Source of the DNA: Macrocybe gigantea
Taxonomy: Eukaryota > Basidiomycota > Agaricomycetes > Agaricales > Callistosporiaceae
Direction: 5' to 3'
DNA length: 64,000 nt
NCBI GenBank assembly: GCA_011319805.1
Contig: SJRY01000249.1
Coordinates: 174,455-238,454 of the forward strand
Both the position numbers and the translations under genes were made by a program. The notes beneath the pieces were generated by a model that made no database searches, was not told the origin of the DNA, and saw only the letters and a program-made list of their open reading frames with translations. Numbering within the stretch: the stretch's first letter is position 1; every line of letters begins with the position of its first letter. Below, piece after piece: positions 22,616 to 34,263 of this stretch.

Positions 22616-24032
22616 CTATCGTCGATCTTGAGTTCGACCTTTAAGAGTGCCGGCCGCTGAACTACCTGCCCGACTCTTCTCCTCTAGAAAACTGCCTGCC
22701 GCGGCACCAAAGTCGATTTTCTTAGGCATAGGTATAGGGATCCGCGGCTCGTCAACGTCGGTATCATCCTCCGCTCCGCTGGAAAGGGCTTCTCTACGCA
22801 GGGCGCTTGCTTTATTGGCATTGTTCCTTCTTCTTAAGGCCATTGTCGAGCCCTGCGCCGGGCTAGGGGAGACGGATCGTGTTATCCTGACAGAGCCGCT
22901 GTGGTGGTGCTGACGACCTCGGCCAGGCTTGTGAGCAGTCGGAAAGAGAAGCTTGGGAGGGCAGCGGATATCAGGAGAGTAATCCGGATGATCCAGTGGG
23001 AGACGGGAGTTGGCAGAGGGCGAGCGAGGCCGTTTCTTGCGGTGATCGTACAACGGGTTCGGGAAGGTGCCTCGGACGCCACGGCTGGGTTAAAAAAAAA
23101 ATAAAAAAAAAAAAAAAAAAGTTCAGCGTCAGAAGCGGTATTGCAGAGCGCATATAGCTAAACGTATGCGCGGAAAAAACGTACAAAACATAAGTCACGG
23201 TAGGCTTTTCCTGTAAAGGAGTACGCGGTTCCGCGATGTTGGATATCTCGGCACTGTTCAGGCCTCCAGGAGCGGGAGAATCAACCAAGAACGGATTGTT
23301 GGGCGAATCACGCGCAGGCCTAGGTTCGGGCGTGATCGGCGGCGAGCTAGACATGGACGCCACGGCTGTACTTGGCGTGTTTGACGCCGTGGCGACCAGC
23401 GTCGAGGACGATGCGATAGCAGCCAGCGAAGCCTTTTTCTTGTTGGCAACTCTGCGATTCGACGGGGGAGGGGAAACAGGCGTGACGCATTTCGTAGAAC
23501 CGCTCCTTTTCTTCGCAACAGCAGAACTGTTGTCGCTCGCGGCGCTAGAGGAAGTGCCGGAAGCGCCAGAGGCCGTGTTCCTCAGGCGGCGATACACCAA
23601 CGGATGAGCTGGAGACGACGATTCGGATTCCGTTTGGTGCCTCGACTTCTTCGCAGGATGCCCAGCAGCTGCGGGAGGCGGAGGGGCATCCCCTAACCAG
23701 AACGCGTCCTCCTCCGCATCGGGGTCCTTCGTCTCGCTAGTTCGCCGCTTCTTCAGACCCTTGTTCACCGCGTCGTCTAGCCCGCCGTTCCCCCCCGCCC
23801 CGCCGTCGTCATCACTGTCCGTGAGGACCGCGTTGCTTCGCACCTCAGCACCGTCACTATGCCCGCCTTCTTCCTCGGTGCTGCTGTCTGTGACCCGCGA
23901 GTTTCTGCGAGAGCGTCTATGCTTTCCCTTATGGTGAGTTCTGGGAGGCGTGGGCAACGACGCAGTCGATGCTGAACGTTTTAGAGGTCGAGGAGGCGGG
24001 GGCAATGCCACTGTCGGAATTGATGAGTCCAT
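22616..24032 (-). CDS. Hypothetical disordered protein, 438 aa
   Basis: Two exons: 23185-24032 and 22616-23084, joined in phase across a 100-base intron with a long T-rich tract (an A-run at 23091-23120 on the plus strand). The N-terminal two thirds is serine-, proline-, arginine- and acid-rich, with KRSASTASLPTPPR, RRSRRNSR and the motif NPFLVDSP. The exon junction creates the only motif-like segment, TYVFRGVRGTFPNPLYDHRK. The C-terminus is basic and serine-rich. There are no membrane segments. The composition suggests a nuclear, phosphorylated, largely unstructured protein, but I do not recognise the family. The frame is clean, so the gene is probably live. Confidence 0.75.
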
Positions 24033-24341
24033 TTTTTCCCGCTTCGTCGACCTTTTTCCTATGAGAAATCCAAGCTATGTCACAAAATCGTTATGCACAC
24101 GATGGATGAAGCGACAGAAGAGAGGAATGTGGTGGCGAAGGAAAGGGAAACGAGAAGGACAACAATAGCGTGCAGTCTCGACAAAGGCAAACATAATGAC
24201 ACAGCCACTCCCCATTGTGTGGCCCGTTTCGGCAGCCGTGGCCTCGTCGTGAAGCATATTATCGCTAAAATTCTTCCAGAATTCGAGAAAAAGGGGCACA
24301 ATACAACGGACAACTACGCAAAGCATCATTAAGTCTAAATT
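24033..24341. other. Intergenic gap
   Basis: Separates two minus-strand genes. Overlapping minus frames at 24075-24329 have no recognisable content. Likely the promoter of the 24032 gene and the end of the kinase transcript. Confidence 0.35.
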
Positions 24342-27303
24342 CTACGGTTCTGTTCCCTCGTGCGTATTGAGCGGGCTGAGGTTCAGTGATCGTCCTGCTT
24401 TGTTCGAAAATGGATGCGGCGTTGCTCGTTTTCGTTTGGAGGAATTCAGACTTGAAGCTGAAGGGAGTACATCGCCGAGCCCTGGGTGCCCATCCGAAGG
24501 GGTAGACTTCGACCTTCGGTCACCACCGCTGCCACCTTGCAAACTACCAGAGAGCGGGCCCTCCGACACCAAGCGATTCTCCTCTTTTATTTCCTTTCGT
24601 GCTTGCACCGTCTTCAAGCGGAACCCTGTAGGCCGTGCTAGCGTCGTTAACGGGGGCCAGTCCTTTTCCAAAAGGGCCTCATTCATCAATTTCAGCATGG
24701 CTCGGGGCGTCAAGATCTTGTCGGCATCAGTGCCTTCTTCAGTGTTGGCACAGTCCTTGATCAGCATCCGTAAGCGACGCAGCATAGTGGTGAGTGGGAC
24801 GTTTCCAGTCAACACCAACGGATGTTTGTTGACCCATTCAAATTTGGTCGCATAGCGATGATCAGGAGAAGGATCGTCGGACAGCCACTTAGCTGCTTGG
24901 TCCCCTTTCCGATGTTCGTGTTTAGCGTGACGGAGGAGGCACTATATGAGGACCCAATACACCGATTCCAAGTCATGCCTCAGGCAATGATCTTCCTTCA
25001 CTTCGTTCAAGATACCGAGCGCCATGAATGGCCAAGCGCCCTTCAAATAGACGAAGATCAGCGACAGATATGCAATGTGTCTATATCTGAACGCACCGTC
25101 ATATCCTTCATTCCTTTGTCAATGTAATCCTTAAATTGTTCGGGCTCGGGATCCGCTACTGAGATGCGGACGGCAGCATAGTCAAAATCATGCAAAAAGC
25201 CACCGAATTTGTGCTCATGCAGCAACACGTTGCCGACGCTGACGTCCCTGTGAACGACTCCGCAATAATCGGCAATGGCGAGTCCTAGGGAGATCATGGG
25301 TACGCTCTGAAATTAAACGATATCCTTGGCACTCACCAATGACAACGTCACGTAATGCAGTAACGAGCTGCTTTGTACTCTCGAAATTCGTTATATGGCC
25401 ACCGACACAACCTGTCAACGTCCTAATGCGATCGCGATCGAAGTCCGAAGGATCTGTCGTCTGGCTAGCTGCCGGCCTAAGCCTGCCAGATTTCGTAACG
25501 AGGCCATACTGCTCCCCGCCACCATCGTATAAGGAGAGATTGTATGTTCCGACATAGTTAGTCAAACCTGAAACGTTGTCCTTAGGGATTAAATCGCCGA
25601 GCTCGTCTTGGATCATTTTCTGAACCCTTGAATCTTGTAAATGCGTCTCAATTCGTTCATAGTAATATCCTTCGTCGATACGGGCACGTTCCTGCCACGA
25701 ATCCTTCAAAACGTAGATCTGCTCGCGGAACTCGTCGTGATCGACAAGGACTTTGTAGACGGCCGAAGCGCGACTAAAGAGCCCGTTAGAGCTGTGGAGG
25801 GTTTCGAATGCAAAACATTCGACTGCGATGCCTTGGTTCGGAACGCGCGTGCCTATGAGAGAATTGATCAGTACGCCCTAAGCAGGCCACACACATGGGA
25901 CTCTCGTCAAACGATGGTGGGGTGGTATAGTGACGCTGTCACCATCGTAGGCTAAAACGGCACACAATAATCAGGATAGTCATTCAACGGAGTAGACGAC
26001 GCAAGTACCAGGAACGCTGCATGTGGCCAAGCGTCCTTCTGGCATCGCACAGGCCATCATCCAAAAAGCTCTCTTCTTGACCTCCCATCTTTGGTCCGTG
26101 AGTTGAGGCGCGAACTTCAAGAGCAGCCTAAACATCCTCTCAAATTCTTGGTCTGTGACCCGTCTGATGGTCGGATCCCAACCCACAACGGTGCTTGGAA
26201 TTGCTTTCCTAGGGTGCACGAGTCGCCAAAGGAATTTGCATAGTATCTGGGGCGACGAGACGTAATTGGCCGAGACAGAGGAGATGACACCCGCTCGGTC
26301 GAAACGAAAAAATGTGAAATGTCGGCCCGTATATTCCTATAATAAAGACGAAGCAGCTCTTGTGCTGCTTAAGCAAGTTAAGACCGTTCTTCTCCAACTG
26401 AACGCGAGTTTTCTGATGTTCGAAGCCATCCTTGCAGAGACCAGCCGAGTCAATAGGATCCTGTGTTTCTCTCAATTTAGCCTCCCAGACACATGCCACC
26501 TGATCCCAAACGCAGATAGGGCCGCTGCCAGCGCCCGGAAACCCATTGCATAGGTCGGGAAATGTGATATAGAAAGATTGGTGAACGGGTCTGAAACGAG
26601 TACGGTCTGTCTTTTCAAAATGAGGTTTCCGGTCATCAGGAAAGTCTTCGACCAGCTTTGTCAATCCAGTGATCTATATGCGCGAACGTAAGAATTGAAG
26701 GAATTGATAGCTGAGTAAACATGCACTCACGAGCGGAGTGTACATGGCTTTTTCCGATGACGGACCAGCTAGGGGAGCAAAAAACCTTGTTGTATCCATC
26801 GGAGAAGGGTCTGATAGGCCATCTTGACAATCAACGTACTCGGTTAAAAACTCGTCGATAGTAAGGTCGATTCGACAGTTGTGATTTGTTCGAAAATCAT
26901 TGTCGAATGCAATGACCGTCTTGACTGATTTTGTGGTGAGAGGAGTGCAACTTCTAAAATCGCTTTCGCTGCTCGCGTTATGCGATGCGGGCGTTTGCTT
27001 GACGGGCTGCGATGCAGGATTGGCAGGTGGTGCATGCAGAGAAGTGACCTGCCTCATCGGTAGCGGCTCTTCAGAATTCTGAGAGTCCACCTGCAGTGTC
27101 GATGTCATTGCGATATCTGCCTTGTCTGTTGGCTGAGGTTCTGAAGCTGCAGAGATAAACAGACGACGGCGCTTCTTGGGGCGGGTCGAGATGGTGGCAG
27201 TCGTGCCGACTGACCCAGTGGGTTGATAAAGCATATTAGAAATAGTTTCTTCAAGTTGCATCAGGGTAGGCTGCAGGCAGCCATGAACTTGAGCGATGGA
27301 CAA
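24342..27303 (-). pseudogene. FunK1-type protein kinase 1, with an in-frame stop
   Basis: A multi-exon minus-strand gene. The N-terminal region (27303 to about 26675) is polar with a basic KKRRR patch. The next exon holds the FunK1 segment LNLLKQHKSCFVFIIGIYGP. Then come FERMFRLLLKFAPQLTDQRW, VLKDSW, and the kinase core: catalytic loop VVHRDVSVGNVLLHE near 25260, GFLHDFDYA in place of DFG, and GAWPFMA after an intron near 25040. FunK1 proteins are fungus-specific serine/threonine kinases expanded in mushrooms; their roles are mostly unknown. In the C-lobe the expected VYWVLIW is cut by TAG at 24942-24944 (TGG to TAG); the paralogue at 41.4 kb keeps the tryptophan. Downstream sequence stays open to 24342. 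The stop suggests a recent pseudogene, unless a splice variant avoids it. Confidence 0.8.
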
Positions 27304-27471
27304 CGGAATAGAGCTAAGTTGAACGTTGAATTAGAAAAGGAAATGCTGGTGGGCCAGCACTGCGGTCACATGCAGATATGCATGTTGCATATTGGAACGA
27401 TGGGAGTTAAAGCCAAATTCCGCTATGCAAAAGGAGAATGATATTGAACGCGTGGGACATTGGCACGAAAC

Positions 27472-27486
27472 CACTGTAAAACCAAG
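27472..27486 (+). repeat. Left terminal inverted repeat of the CACTA-like element
   Basis: CACTGTAAAACCAAG, identical to the reverse complement of 40563-40577. It begins with the CACT typical of the superfamily. Confidence 0.82.
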
Positions 27487-27533
27487 CGCAGCGGAATTTA
27501 CGACCCCTAGGGGTCGGTTCACATTTTTCTTGA

Positions 27534-27778
27534 CATAAAATGGCTGATTTGAAATTCCAGACATTGGTATCATTAAGGGAGGGATAGAAATTCAGCTCAT
27601 TTGGGTCGTAAAGCAAGGACTGGAATGAAGTAGATATTTTCTTGACCATAAATGTAGCTGAAAATATGACCTGTGAATGCATAAGTTTTTCGCCCTCATC
27701 GAGTGTCGGTTTTCTTGCTAAAAGGGGTCTAATTCAAGGGTATGTTTTTTCCTGCCTCTGTAGGAACCAGTTTTCTTG
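27534..27778 (+). repeat. Subterminal TTTTCTTG repeats, left end
   Basis: TTTTCTTG occurs at 27535, 27637, 27710 and 27771 in the same orientation, each followed within a few bases by an A-rich stretch. Subterminal motifs in CACTA elements can be transposase-binding sites; that role is inferred here. Confidence 0.4.
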
Positions 27779-27808
27779 CAGAAATGCATCAATTTAGCGA
27801 TCAATTTT

Positions 27809-27909
27809 TTTCAACAACATCGTGGCATTTTTTTGCCGTCGCTCGTCTTCTTAGATACAACTAATTTCAACAACATCGTGGCCTTTTTTTTGCCATCGCT
27901 CGTCTTCTT
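27809..27909 (+). repeat. Tandem duplication, period 56 bp
   Basis: The 44-45-bp unit TTTCAACAACATCGTGGC to CTCGTCTTCTT is present at 27809-27852 and 27865-27909. The main differences are one base substitution and the length of a T run. It lies at the 3' end of the minus-strand hypothetical gene, where the second copy would encode the same peptide EDERWQKKGHDVVE. Confidence 0.75.
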
Positions 27910-29200
27910 GAGTGTCATAAAGCGAATACTTCTTCCTGAAATCAAGCTTGGCTGGAACGATAATACAGGCTGTGACCTGCATCGACTTTGCCCCAATATC
28001 AATATCGCCACAATGAGAAACAGCAAGTCTCTGTAATGAAGGTTCGTTCTGCCAGCCATCCTGGATGGCTTGCAAACGAGCTCCCAGATTTGGCAGAGTG
28101 AATTCGAGGGCTTTGCGTATGATTTCAGGCGAACACCTATGCTGTCAGGGTTTCAATATTTCAATCAGCAGGAGCTATTCCTGAATAGAAGCAACAATGC
28201 CCATTGCCGAGTGTGAAGGAAAATGAGAGCGAAAACCATGTTGAGAGCAAGTGGGCGGGGAAAAGAGCGATGAGAAGAAAAGTAATGGGACGTACCGAGG
28301 GCATGGACAAAGTGTTGAGAGCGATATGTTGCGGACAATGGTAGAAGGGCACCGAGTACTCTTCAATGCTGCTGGTGCTGCCGCTTCCAGCACTGTATTA
28401 TCCTGTCGATGTCAATTCCGAGATGTTCATCTCCAAAAAAGGCAGAGAATGTAGAGAAGACATCGATTAAGTCGGGCGCAAAGCCAAATCCTGCTGCAGC
28501 AGAGAAATTGCTGCGTTCCATGATTCCAGATGGGATGAAAACTTCGGGATGCTTCTGATGAATGAATTTGAGGCTGGTGAAGCCTTCCAAGTTGCCTGCA
28601 AAGGACATATCAGCCACGATGGTCATAAGCAGATAATGGGAGGGCACACTGTCGATAACCATGACCTTCACTGCAGCCTCCTCCTTACTCAACGTGTCAA
28701 GCACCATCTTCACGGCTTTGCCAAACACGACTCTGTTGGCACTGACTTCCTTCATTGACCAAATGTGTAGGTATGGCTGAGCCACCGCTTTGATGTTCTG
28801 ATACAAGGGCACATAATCGGGGTAACTGCATTTCTCAAAGTACTTGAATGCAGCCTTGACGGGGATAACATCATGCCCATGGATGCTCCCTTCAATCTCG
28901 GGATCGCCAGGTGCCATAGGATGCTTCGAGATGACTGGATGAAACGGAATCAGGATGGGGATGATGATAACAAATGCGGGATGAAAGCCTTACCAGCCAT
29001 GGCATTACTGTGATCGAGGATCTCACATATGCCTCCCCAGAGGGCAATCAGAGTCCTCGCCCTGGACGGTAATGACTTTGAGGTCATGACCATGGAGAGT
29101 GAAGCACGAGTGACTTGATGGCATTGGGGCTGAGGGCGAGCACACCAGGGTCAGGAGAGGATGGTTTCGTTTGGTCGATGAGTTACTGGGCAGTGAATAT
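27851..29200 (-). CDS. Hypothetical accessory gene in the CACTA-like element
   Basis: Not recognised. The clearest exon is 28363-28917, reading HDVIPVKAAFKYFEKCSYP, then MVLDTLSKEEAAVKVMVIDS and VFIPSGIMERSNFSAAAGFG. A second good exon runs from about 28133 to 27851 (CSPEIIRKALEFTLPNLGAR onward). Upstream pieces near 29040-29190 (SPDPGVLALSPNAIKS; RTLIALWGGICEILDHSNAM) look coding and splice toward 28920. There is no catalytic signature. It is transcribed in the same direction as Tnp2, on its downstream side. It could be a captured host gene or an element accessory protein. Exon joins are uncertain and frames may be damaged. Confidence 0.45.
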
Positions 29201-29249
29201 TAGTGAGCAAATGGACAGAGGCAGTGACAAATATGCACATTCATATTAA

Positions 29250-29907
29250 GCTTCATCCTTTCCTATCTCATGCCAACCATGCACTTCTACCTGAAAACTC
29301 TCTGTTTTCTTTCTTTCTCGCCAGATGCTTGTGTACAAGTATGAAAGGTTCTTGAAAATGCACTCATTGCGAACCGAAAAAGCATCGAAAACTGTTTTGG
29401 TGGACCTTCCACGGATGTGAATTGGGTTTTAATGTACGTTGCCTTTGCCTCCGCTGTGATACGTCAGTTAATTCAATTATCGTCAGGAGTCCATTACATA
29501 GATCCAAGTCCGACCACGTCTTGCATTGGACTTTCCAAGGATTTATCCAATGGATCAGTGGAGGCACTATTCATGCCTATCAGAATGGACAGAAAGCGAA
29601 ATGGTAGCCAAATGGGGAACGAGATAAGGGAAAGTCCACATTCAACATAAATGACCACTGTTTACTGCTATAATGCGAGGCGAAAGCCTTGTATTTTGCT
29701 CGATACCTGGAGGATCTAAGAAACCGATTAGCAGGCCAAGGGGAGTTACCATAATCCGATTTTTTTGACCGTTTCATCATGCCTCAAAGACAGGACATTG
29801 ACTATATGGTGTTTTATTCCCTAACGAATCTACAACTTTGAACCTAATGAGACTAGCAAAAGAATTAACCACTAGTCCAGATGATGATGAGAAATGCTTA
29901 CCAGCAA
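29250..29907. other. Gap between the hypothetical gene and Tnp2
   Basis: No supported gene. Small frames at 29364-29650 lack motifs. It probably contains the 3' end of the Tnp2 transcript and the promoter of the gene downstream. Confidence 0.35.
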
Positions 29908-32900
29908 TCATAAGGGTGTCTTGGTGCAGTCAATAATAGCCCAGTCATTACCAGTAGCGATACGACTGATGACACATTCCACACATTCCAGATCGACTAC
30001 CTGAGTTTCCCCAAAGTTGTGGAAGAATGGCATATCCAGGGCATTTATTTGTTTTATTTTGATACTTTTGATAACTGCAAGTAGAAGAGTGGTTGGTGAT
30101 GATATATTCCACACTGCGGTGGGTACAAGCTCTATGACCAATATGCATAAGAGTTGGCTGTAGAGGCTTCGAGCTTCAAACACTGGATCCATGTTGTGGC
30201 GATGACTGTGAATATCCACAGCTTGCATGTACTATGATAGTAGTGTATTAGTGAGCAGAAAGGTAGAGTCAAATAGTCATACTTGGACAAAAGATGCATC
30301 CCGGTTGTTGTCCCCAAAGTTCACGAGCTCCCGGGCGTGTATGAGATCACCACTACCTGAACACCTCATTTTCCTGTACTGTGTCATGACTGAGGTGATG
30401 GTGAACTGTTTACAAGTGAAGGCGATATTCTTTCCGAAGCGCATCACCAAATGTGCACACACTTTGGAATGGAGGCCTGAAGATAGTTGTGCTTGAGATT
30501 TTGGCATCATGAGCATTATGTTCGGATCTAAGGATGTCAGACTTATCTAGACTTTGAGGAGAATACTGTGATTTACATCCTTCAAAGACACACTTTTCCA
30601 CGTCACTCCTCGGGACTCGAAGCGTCAGTTCAGAGTGGACATGATAAATGTTCTTGATCTGTGTCAATTGGGCATCAGCGGTAACATAGTTGTTCATCGA
30701 AACGTATGGGTTCTTTCTACTTTTAATAGTCGGAGGAAGGCGACCACAGTAGCATTCCATAAAGAATACCCAGGTAGCCCATACAGGGCCCATAGATCTG
30801 ATTCCATCCACGACATGGAGGAGGGCGTGAATGGTAAGAGGGCAGGCAGACAGTCTCTCTGGCTCGTGACAGTAGTACAATCTAAAATTATATGTAAGAA
30901 GGGTGATCCAGGGAATTTTGAGAATGTTTGCTCACTTTTCATAGTCAAGAACCCATAATTTGAAGCCTTTGTCTATCTCCTCAAGCTCTTCAGCAGAAAT
31001 CTCGAATTGCAGGCACAGGTTGAGTAATTTGACGAGCTTGATAAAATGATGATAAAACCTCTCATCCTTGAAACGCCAGGACAGCAATATGGGAGCGATG
31101 AATAGCATCCAAATTGACGTTGATTCGGCAGTGAGTTGTCCAGGATTTTTCTCGACATTCAGAACCTGTGTCCCAAACTCTGACGGAATAGTTTTCCCTG
31201 CTCTGGCTGACACGACACCGATCCCTTCCCATACTGACTTCTCCAGTATGTAACCTTGGTTTTCGTGATCGAGTTTCTTGTATTGGCCTGTCCAAAAGAG
31301 AATAAGGTTGGGGATTAGGTTCTCCCAGATAAGATGCATGAAGTTGAAAGGGAATGACGTCGGGAAGGAAAGTGAGCTCAAACAGCTCAGAAGGGGGATG
31401 CCTTTGATACCGTACTGCTTCGAAAGCCTTTCATAGTCAGCCATGGTGCTAGCGAACTGGACTTCTTGGGCCTGCTCCATGAAGCGTTTGTGAGTCCTGA
31501 GTGGTAGATTAGACGGGCCGTAATTGCCAATGGTTGCACCTGGGATGTTCACTTGATGGAGGGGTATGTAAAGTGCATTGCTACCACACGATGCAGTGCT
31601 GATTCCTTGAATTTCACATATACGGCACGGAAAGAGAGCATTTGGACCTTTCATGCGCATAATCAAAGCGATCACGAGGATATCCCCTAAGCCACTAAGG
31701 AGGTAGGAATGCAAGAGAAAAAATTGTTCTGAGAGGGCATCAAAGGCTTTGACACCAATGGCCAATTGAATCATCTCCAGACAGAAAGGCCATACGAATG
31801 AATCTGGGTCCTGTGGCTTCTTGGGAATCACACCAAGGGAGATGATGTGCTCTTGGTGGGTTCATATATCTGGCGGAAGGTTGTAATTGACGAGAATAAG
31901 AGGCCATGCATTCTTGGAGTGCCTCTTGAACAACGAAAAGCCATCCGTAGCAAACCCAAGCACAATGTCATGAGGATCGGAAAAGTGGAAGAAATCCAGG
32001 GTCTCATCACCAACAGTGACGAGTGTTTTGCAGAGCATCTTATAGTGAGAGCCATCAAAGATGTCAGTAATACTACCTTCTTTGTGTTCATATTCATAAT
32101 GGCGATATCGCATTTTTATCGCATATTCAGGATTGGCGATCAGGGCTTGGAGAGGCGGAATGAGGGGTATGTACTCGAAATAACTTCGAGGTTTCCCTGC
32201 ATGATCAAATCGAGGTTCATTGCAGAATGGACATTGATCCAAGTCTTCGTATGGTCCGGTGTAACAAATGCAAGAAGCGATGCAACAATCGTAGCGAATG
32301 GATTGGAAGCCAGACAGAAATTGTACTCGTCGGCACGTCTTCTTCAATGACGGAATGGGTGACGAAGGATCCACGAAAGTTAACAACTCGAAAACTTCAT
32401 CTGTGAGGTGTCGTTTGACCTTGAGGGTATATGCACGAAGGATGAGAAGGTCGTCTGCAGAAAGTCTCTTCGATCCTACCGAGTAAAATGAGAATGATGA
32501 TGATAACGCCTGTCCCAATACATGCCTAGCGCATTAATCTCGGCTTCAAATCCTTCTCCAAGTAGATCCCACAATGATATTCCAGCATGATTCAGATTCG
32601 AGGAGAAGAGCTCGACCGGTTCTTCTTCCAGCAGCTCATCGGTCGGCCAGTCTTCGTCTTCTTCATGCTGTGCATCTTCTTCATCTCCTTCTTCCTCTGA
32701 GCTAACTGCTTTGGGGACTCTGTTGTTTGGATTGCCCCAACACTGCTGGATAAGTTGGGATGCCTGTGTTGCAATTCTTTGGGATCTGTGCGAAGATACA
32801 AGTATGTGATAATCAGCTTGATGTGGCATGGGTTCTTTGGTATTAAGTCCAGAATCTGAAGCTTGACCCGCATGATTGATGGTAGGTTCAAAATCGGGAG

Positions 32901-33240
32901 TGGGAATCTCATTGGAATAGTTTTCAGGCGGGAAATCAAGAGGCTCGAGAGGGGGCTGAACACAATGCCTTTTCTTTGCCTTTTTGCATGCTTCGCTGAC
33001 TGTCAAAGAGTGCTCGTTTGCCAAGTTGGAGCCCCGCACATGGTCACCTTCCCTCAACCATCTCGCACTTTGAAGAGCTGCGGCGGCGATCGACTTGGGG
33101 CCCTTTCCTGCAAGATGTCGAAGTATGGATTTTGCAGATAGTTCCAGCTTACATCCACATTCACATGGGCGTTTCCACAGTTGCTCAGCCCTTCGCTGGC
33201 GCTGGACTTTGTTCTGAGGTTTTCGAGTGGTGTGGGGCAT
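29908..33240 (-). pseudogene. Tnp2-type (CACTA) transposase with a nonsense codon
   Basis: Starts at ATG 33240 with a basic, cysteine-rich N-terminus (RPCECGCKLELSAKSILRHL). An acidic linker follows, then the Tnp2 core: ASCICYTGPYEDLDQCPFC, PLIPPLQALIANP, DIVLGFATDGFSLFKR near 31950, VIPKKPQDPDSFVWPF, NALFPCRICEI, FPFNFMHLIWEN near 31340, and YYCHEPERLSACPLTIHALL with ATWVFFMECYCGRL after an intron near 30890. C-terminal exons continue to HNFGETQVVDLECVECVISR and end near 29908. Tnp2 cuts and rejoins the element ends. A TGA at 31862-31864 follows NYNLPPDI; the next residues (THQEHIISLGVIP) remain in frame, so one arginine CGA has probably become TGA. Apart from that stop the gene looks coherent. 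Confidence 0.85.
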
Positions 33241-33416
33241 GCAGATCAGGCGGGACAGAAGAGAATTTACAATATATTAACAAGAGACCTAATTCGGTGT
33301 CATTGCGGAATGACTGATTGGACTGGAATAGAACACACCTAAAAACTGGCTTGTAAAAATCAGGAGGGTTGGACGGAATAACGGCGAAAGGGGCCCAGGA
33401 ATCCAGATCAATAGGT

Positions 33417-33796
33417 AGTCAAGGACGATGCATCTAATCGACTTGTGGATGGACTGTGCATCTAATCCACAGAGTGAAATTCAGCAGGACAGTTCGTCTA
33501 TGCTGCAAGGAGAATCCATCCAAACGGGCAATATAGAGAGCTTGTCACCAGGGACATTGCTAGAAGGCGGGAAGAACTGAAAAGTCAGCATGAAAATGTC
33601 AACTCCAAAAATGAAATGCACCGGGCTTGAGCACGTTGACAAAAGAATGTCACAGTGAATCCGGAAGGACAGCGGTATGGAAAATGGGACCAGCAGAATG
33701 TCGGGAAGTCAAGGACAATGCGTCTATCAACTGGGTGGATGGACTGTACATCTAATCCATGCACTGGCAACCAGCAGGACATTGCATCTATGCTGG
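33417..33796 (-). repeat. Hairpin-motif array, Tnp2 side (six copies)
   Basis: Core GGACNNTGCATCTA on the plus strand (TAGATGCANNGTCC when read with Tnp2) at 33423, 33451, 33487, 33713, 33741 and 33777. Spacing is 28 then 36 in both triplets, because a 290-bp unit is duplicated. Flanks pair: TGTGGAT/ATCCACA around the second, CAGCA/TGCTG around the third, TGGAT/ATCCA around the fifth, CCAGCA/TGCTGG around the sixth, with weaker AGTC/GACT at the first; the fourth pairs poorly. The array lies 180-550 bp upstream of the Tnp2 ATG, so it may be leader or promoter. Confidence 0.88.
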
Positions 33797-34263
33797 CGCC
33801 AGCGAAATCCTAAAGGCATTGACGATCAATTGGGATGGCAGCTTATCGCAGGTGAGGGGCGGGCAGTGGGCTTGGTGCTTGGGATAGCGGCTTGTCGCTG
33901 GCAACCTTGGTGAGGGGAGCAGGAGCAGGGAGCTCGGTGAGGGGGAGCAGAAGAGGGGAGAGGGGAAGGGAAGCGGGAGAAGGGAAGTGGGAGTGTGATG
34001 AGTGGTGAGGGCGAGCGGTGGACTTGGAGTTTCCCACTTTGCACTTGGGCCATGCATGGGACTGAGGTCACATGATCTCTTGTGCCCTCCTTGTCTCCAT
34101 TCCGCACAACGAGCTCAACCCAAAGCTCACTATCACACACCATCTCACGCTTTCTCTCGTCCCTTCTCGCTCATCCCGCGCTCTCGGATCGTTGCTGCTT
34201 CACCCATACCGGTACCACAGGTGAGTTCTTTTCCGCCTCTCCCAGTTCCCTCCCCCTCCAGAG
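33797..34263. promoter_or_regulatory. Putative bidirectional promoter at the element centre
   Basis: Lies between two divergent genes and between the two halves of the hairpin array. The plus strand is G-rich from about 33845 to 34010 and C-rich from about 34080 to 34260, so each outgoing transcript would begin in a pyrimidine-rich tract, as is common in fungal core promoters. No clear TATA box was found. Promoter function is inferred from layout and composition. Confidence 0.5.

Noticed and set aside
23091..23120. A-rich run considered as a retroposon poly-A tail
   Set aside because: It falls inside a well-defined intron of the 22616-24032 gene, where on the sense strand it is the pyrimidine tract before the acceptor. 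No target duplication is seen.
24075..24329. Overlapping minus-strand ORFs of about 80 codons
   Set aside because: Two frames are open at once, hydrophobic composition looks random, and there is no start context or family match.
33003..33317. Plus-strand ORFs opposite the Tnp2 N-terminus
   Set aside because: They are antisense shadows of the transposase exon.
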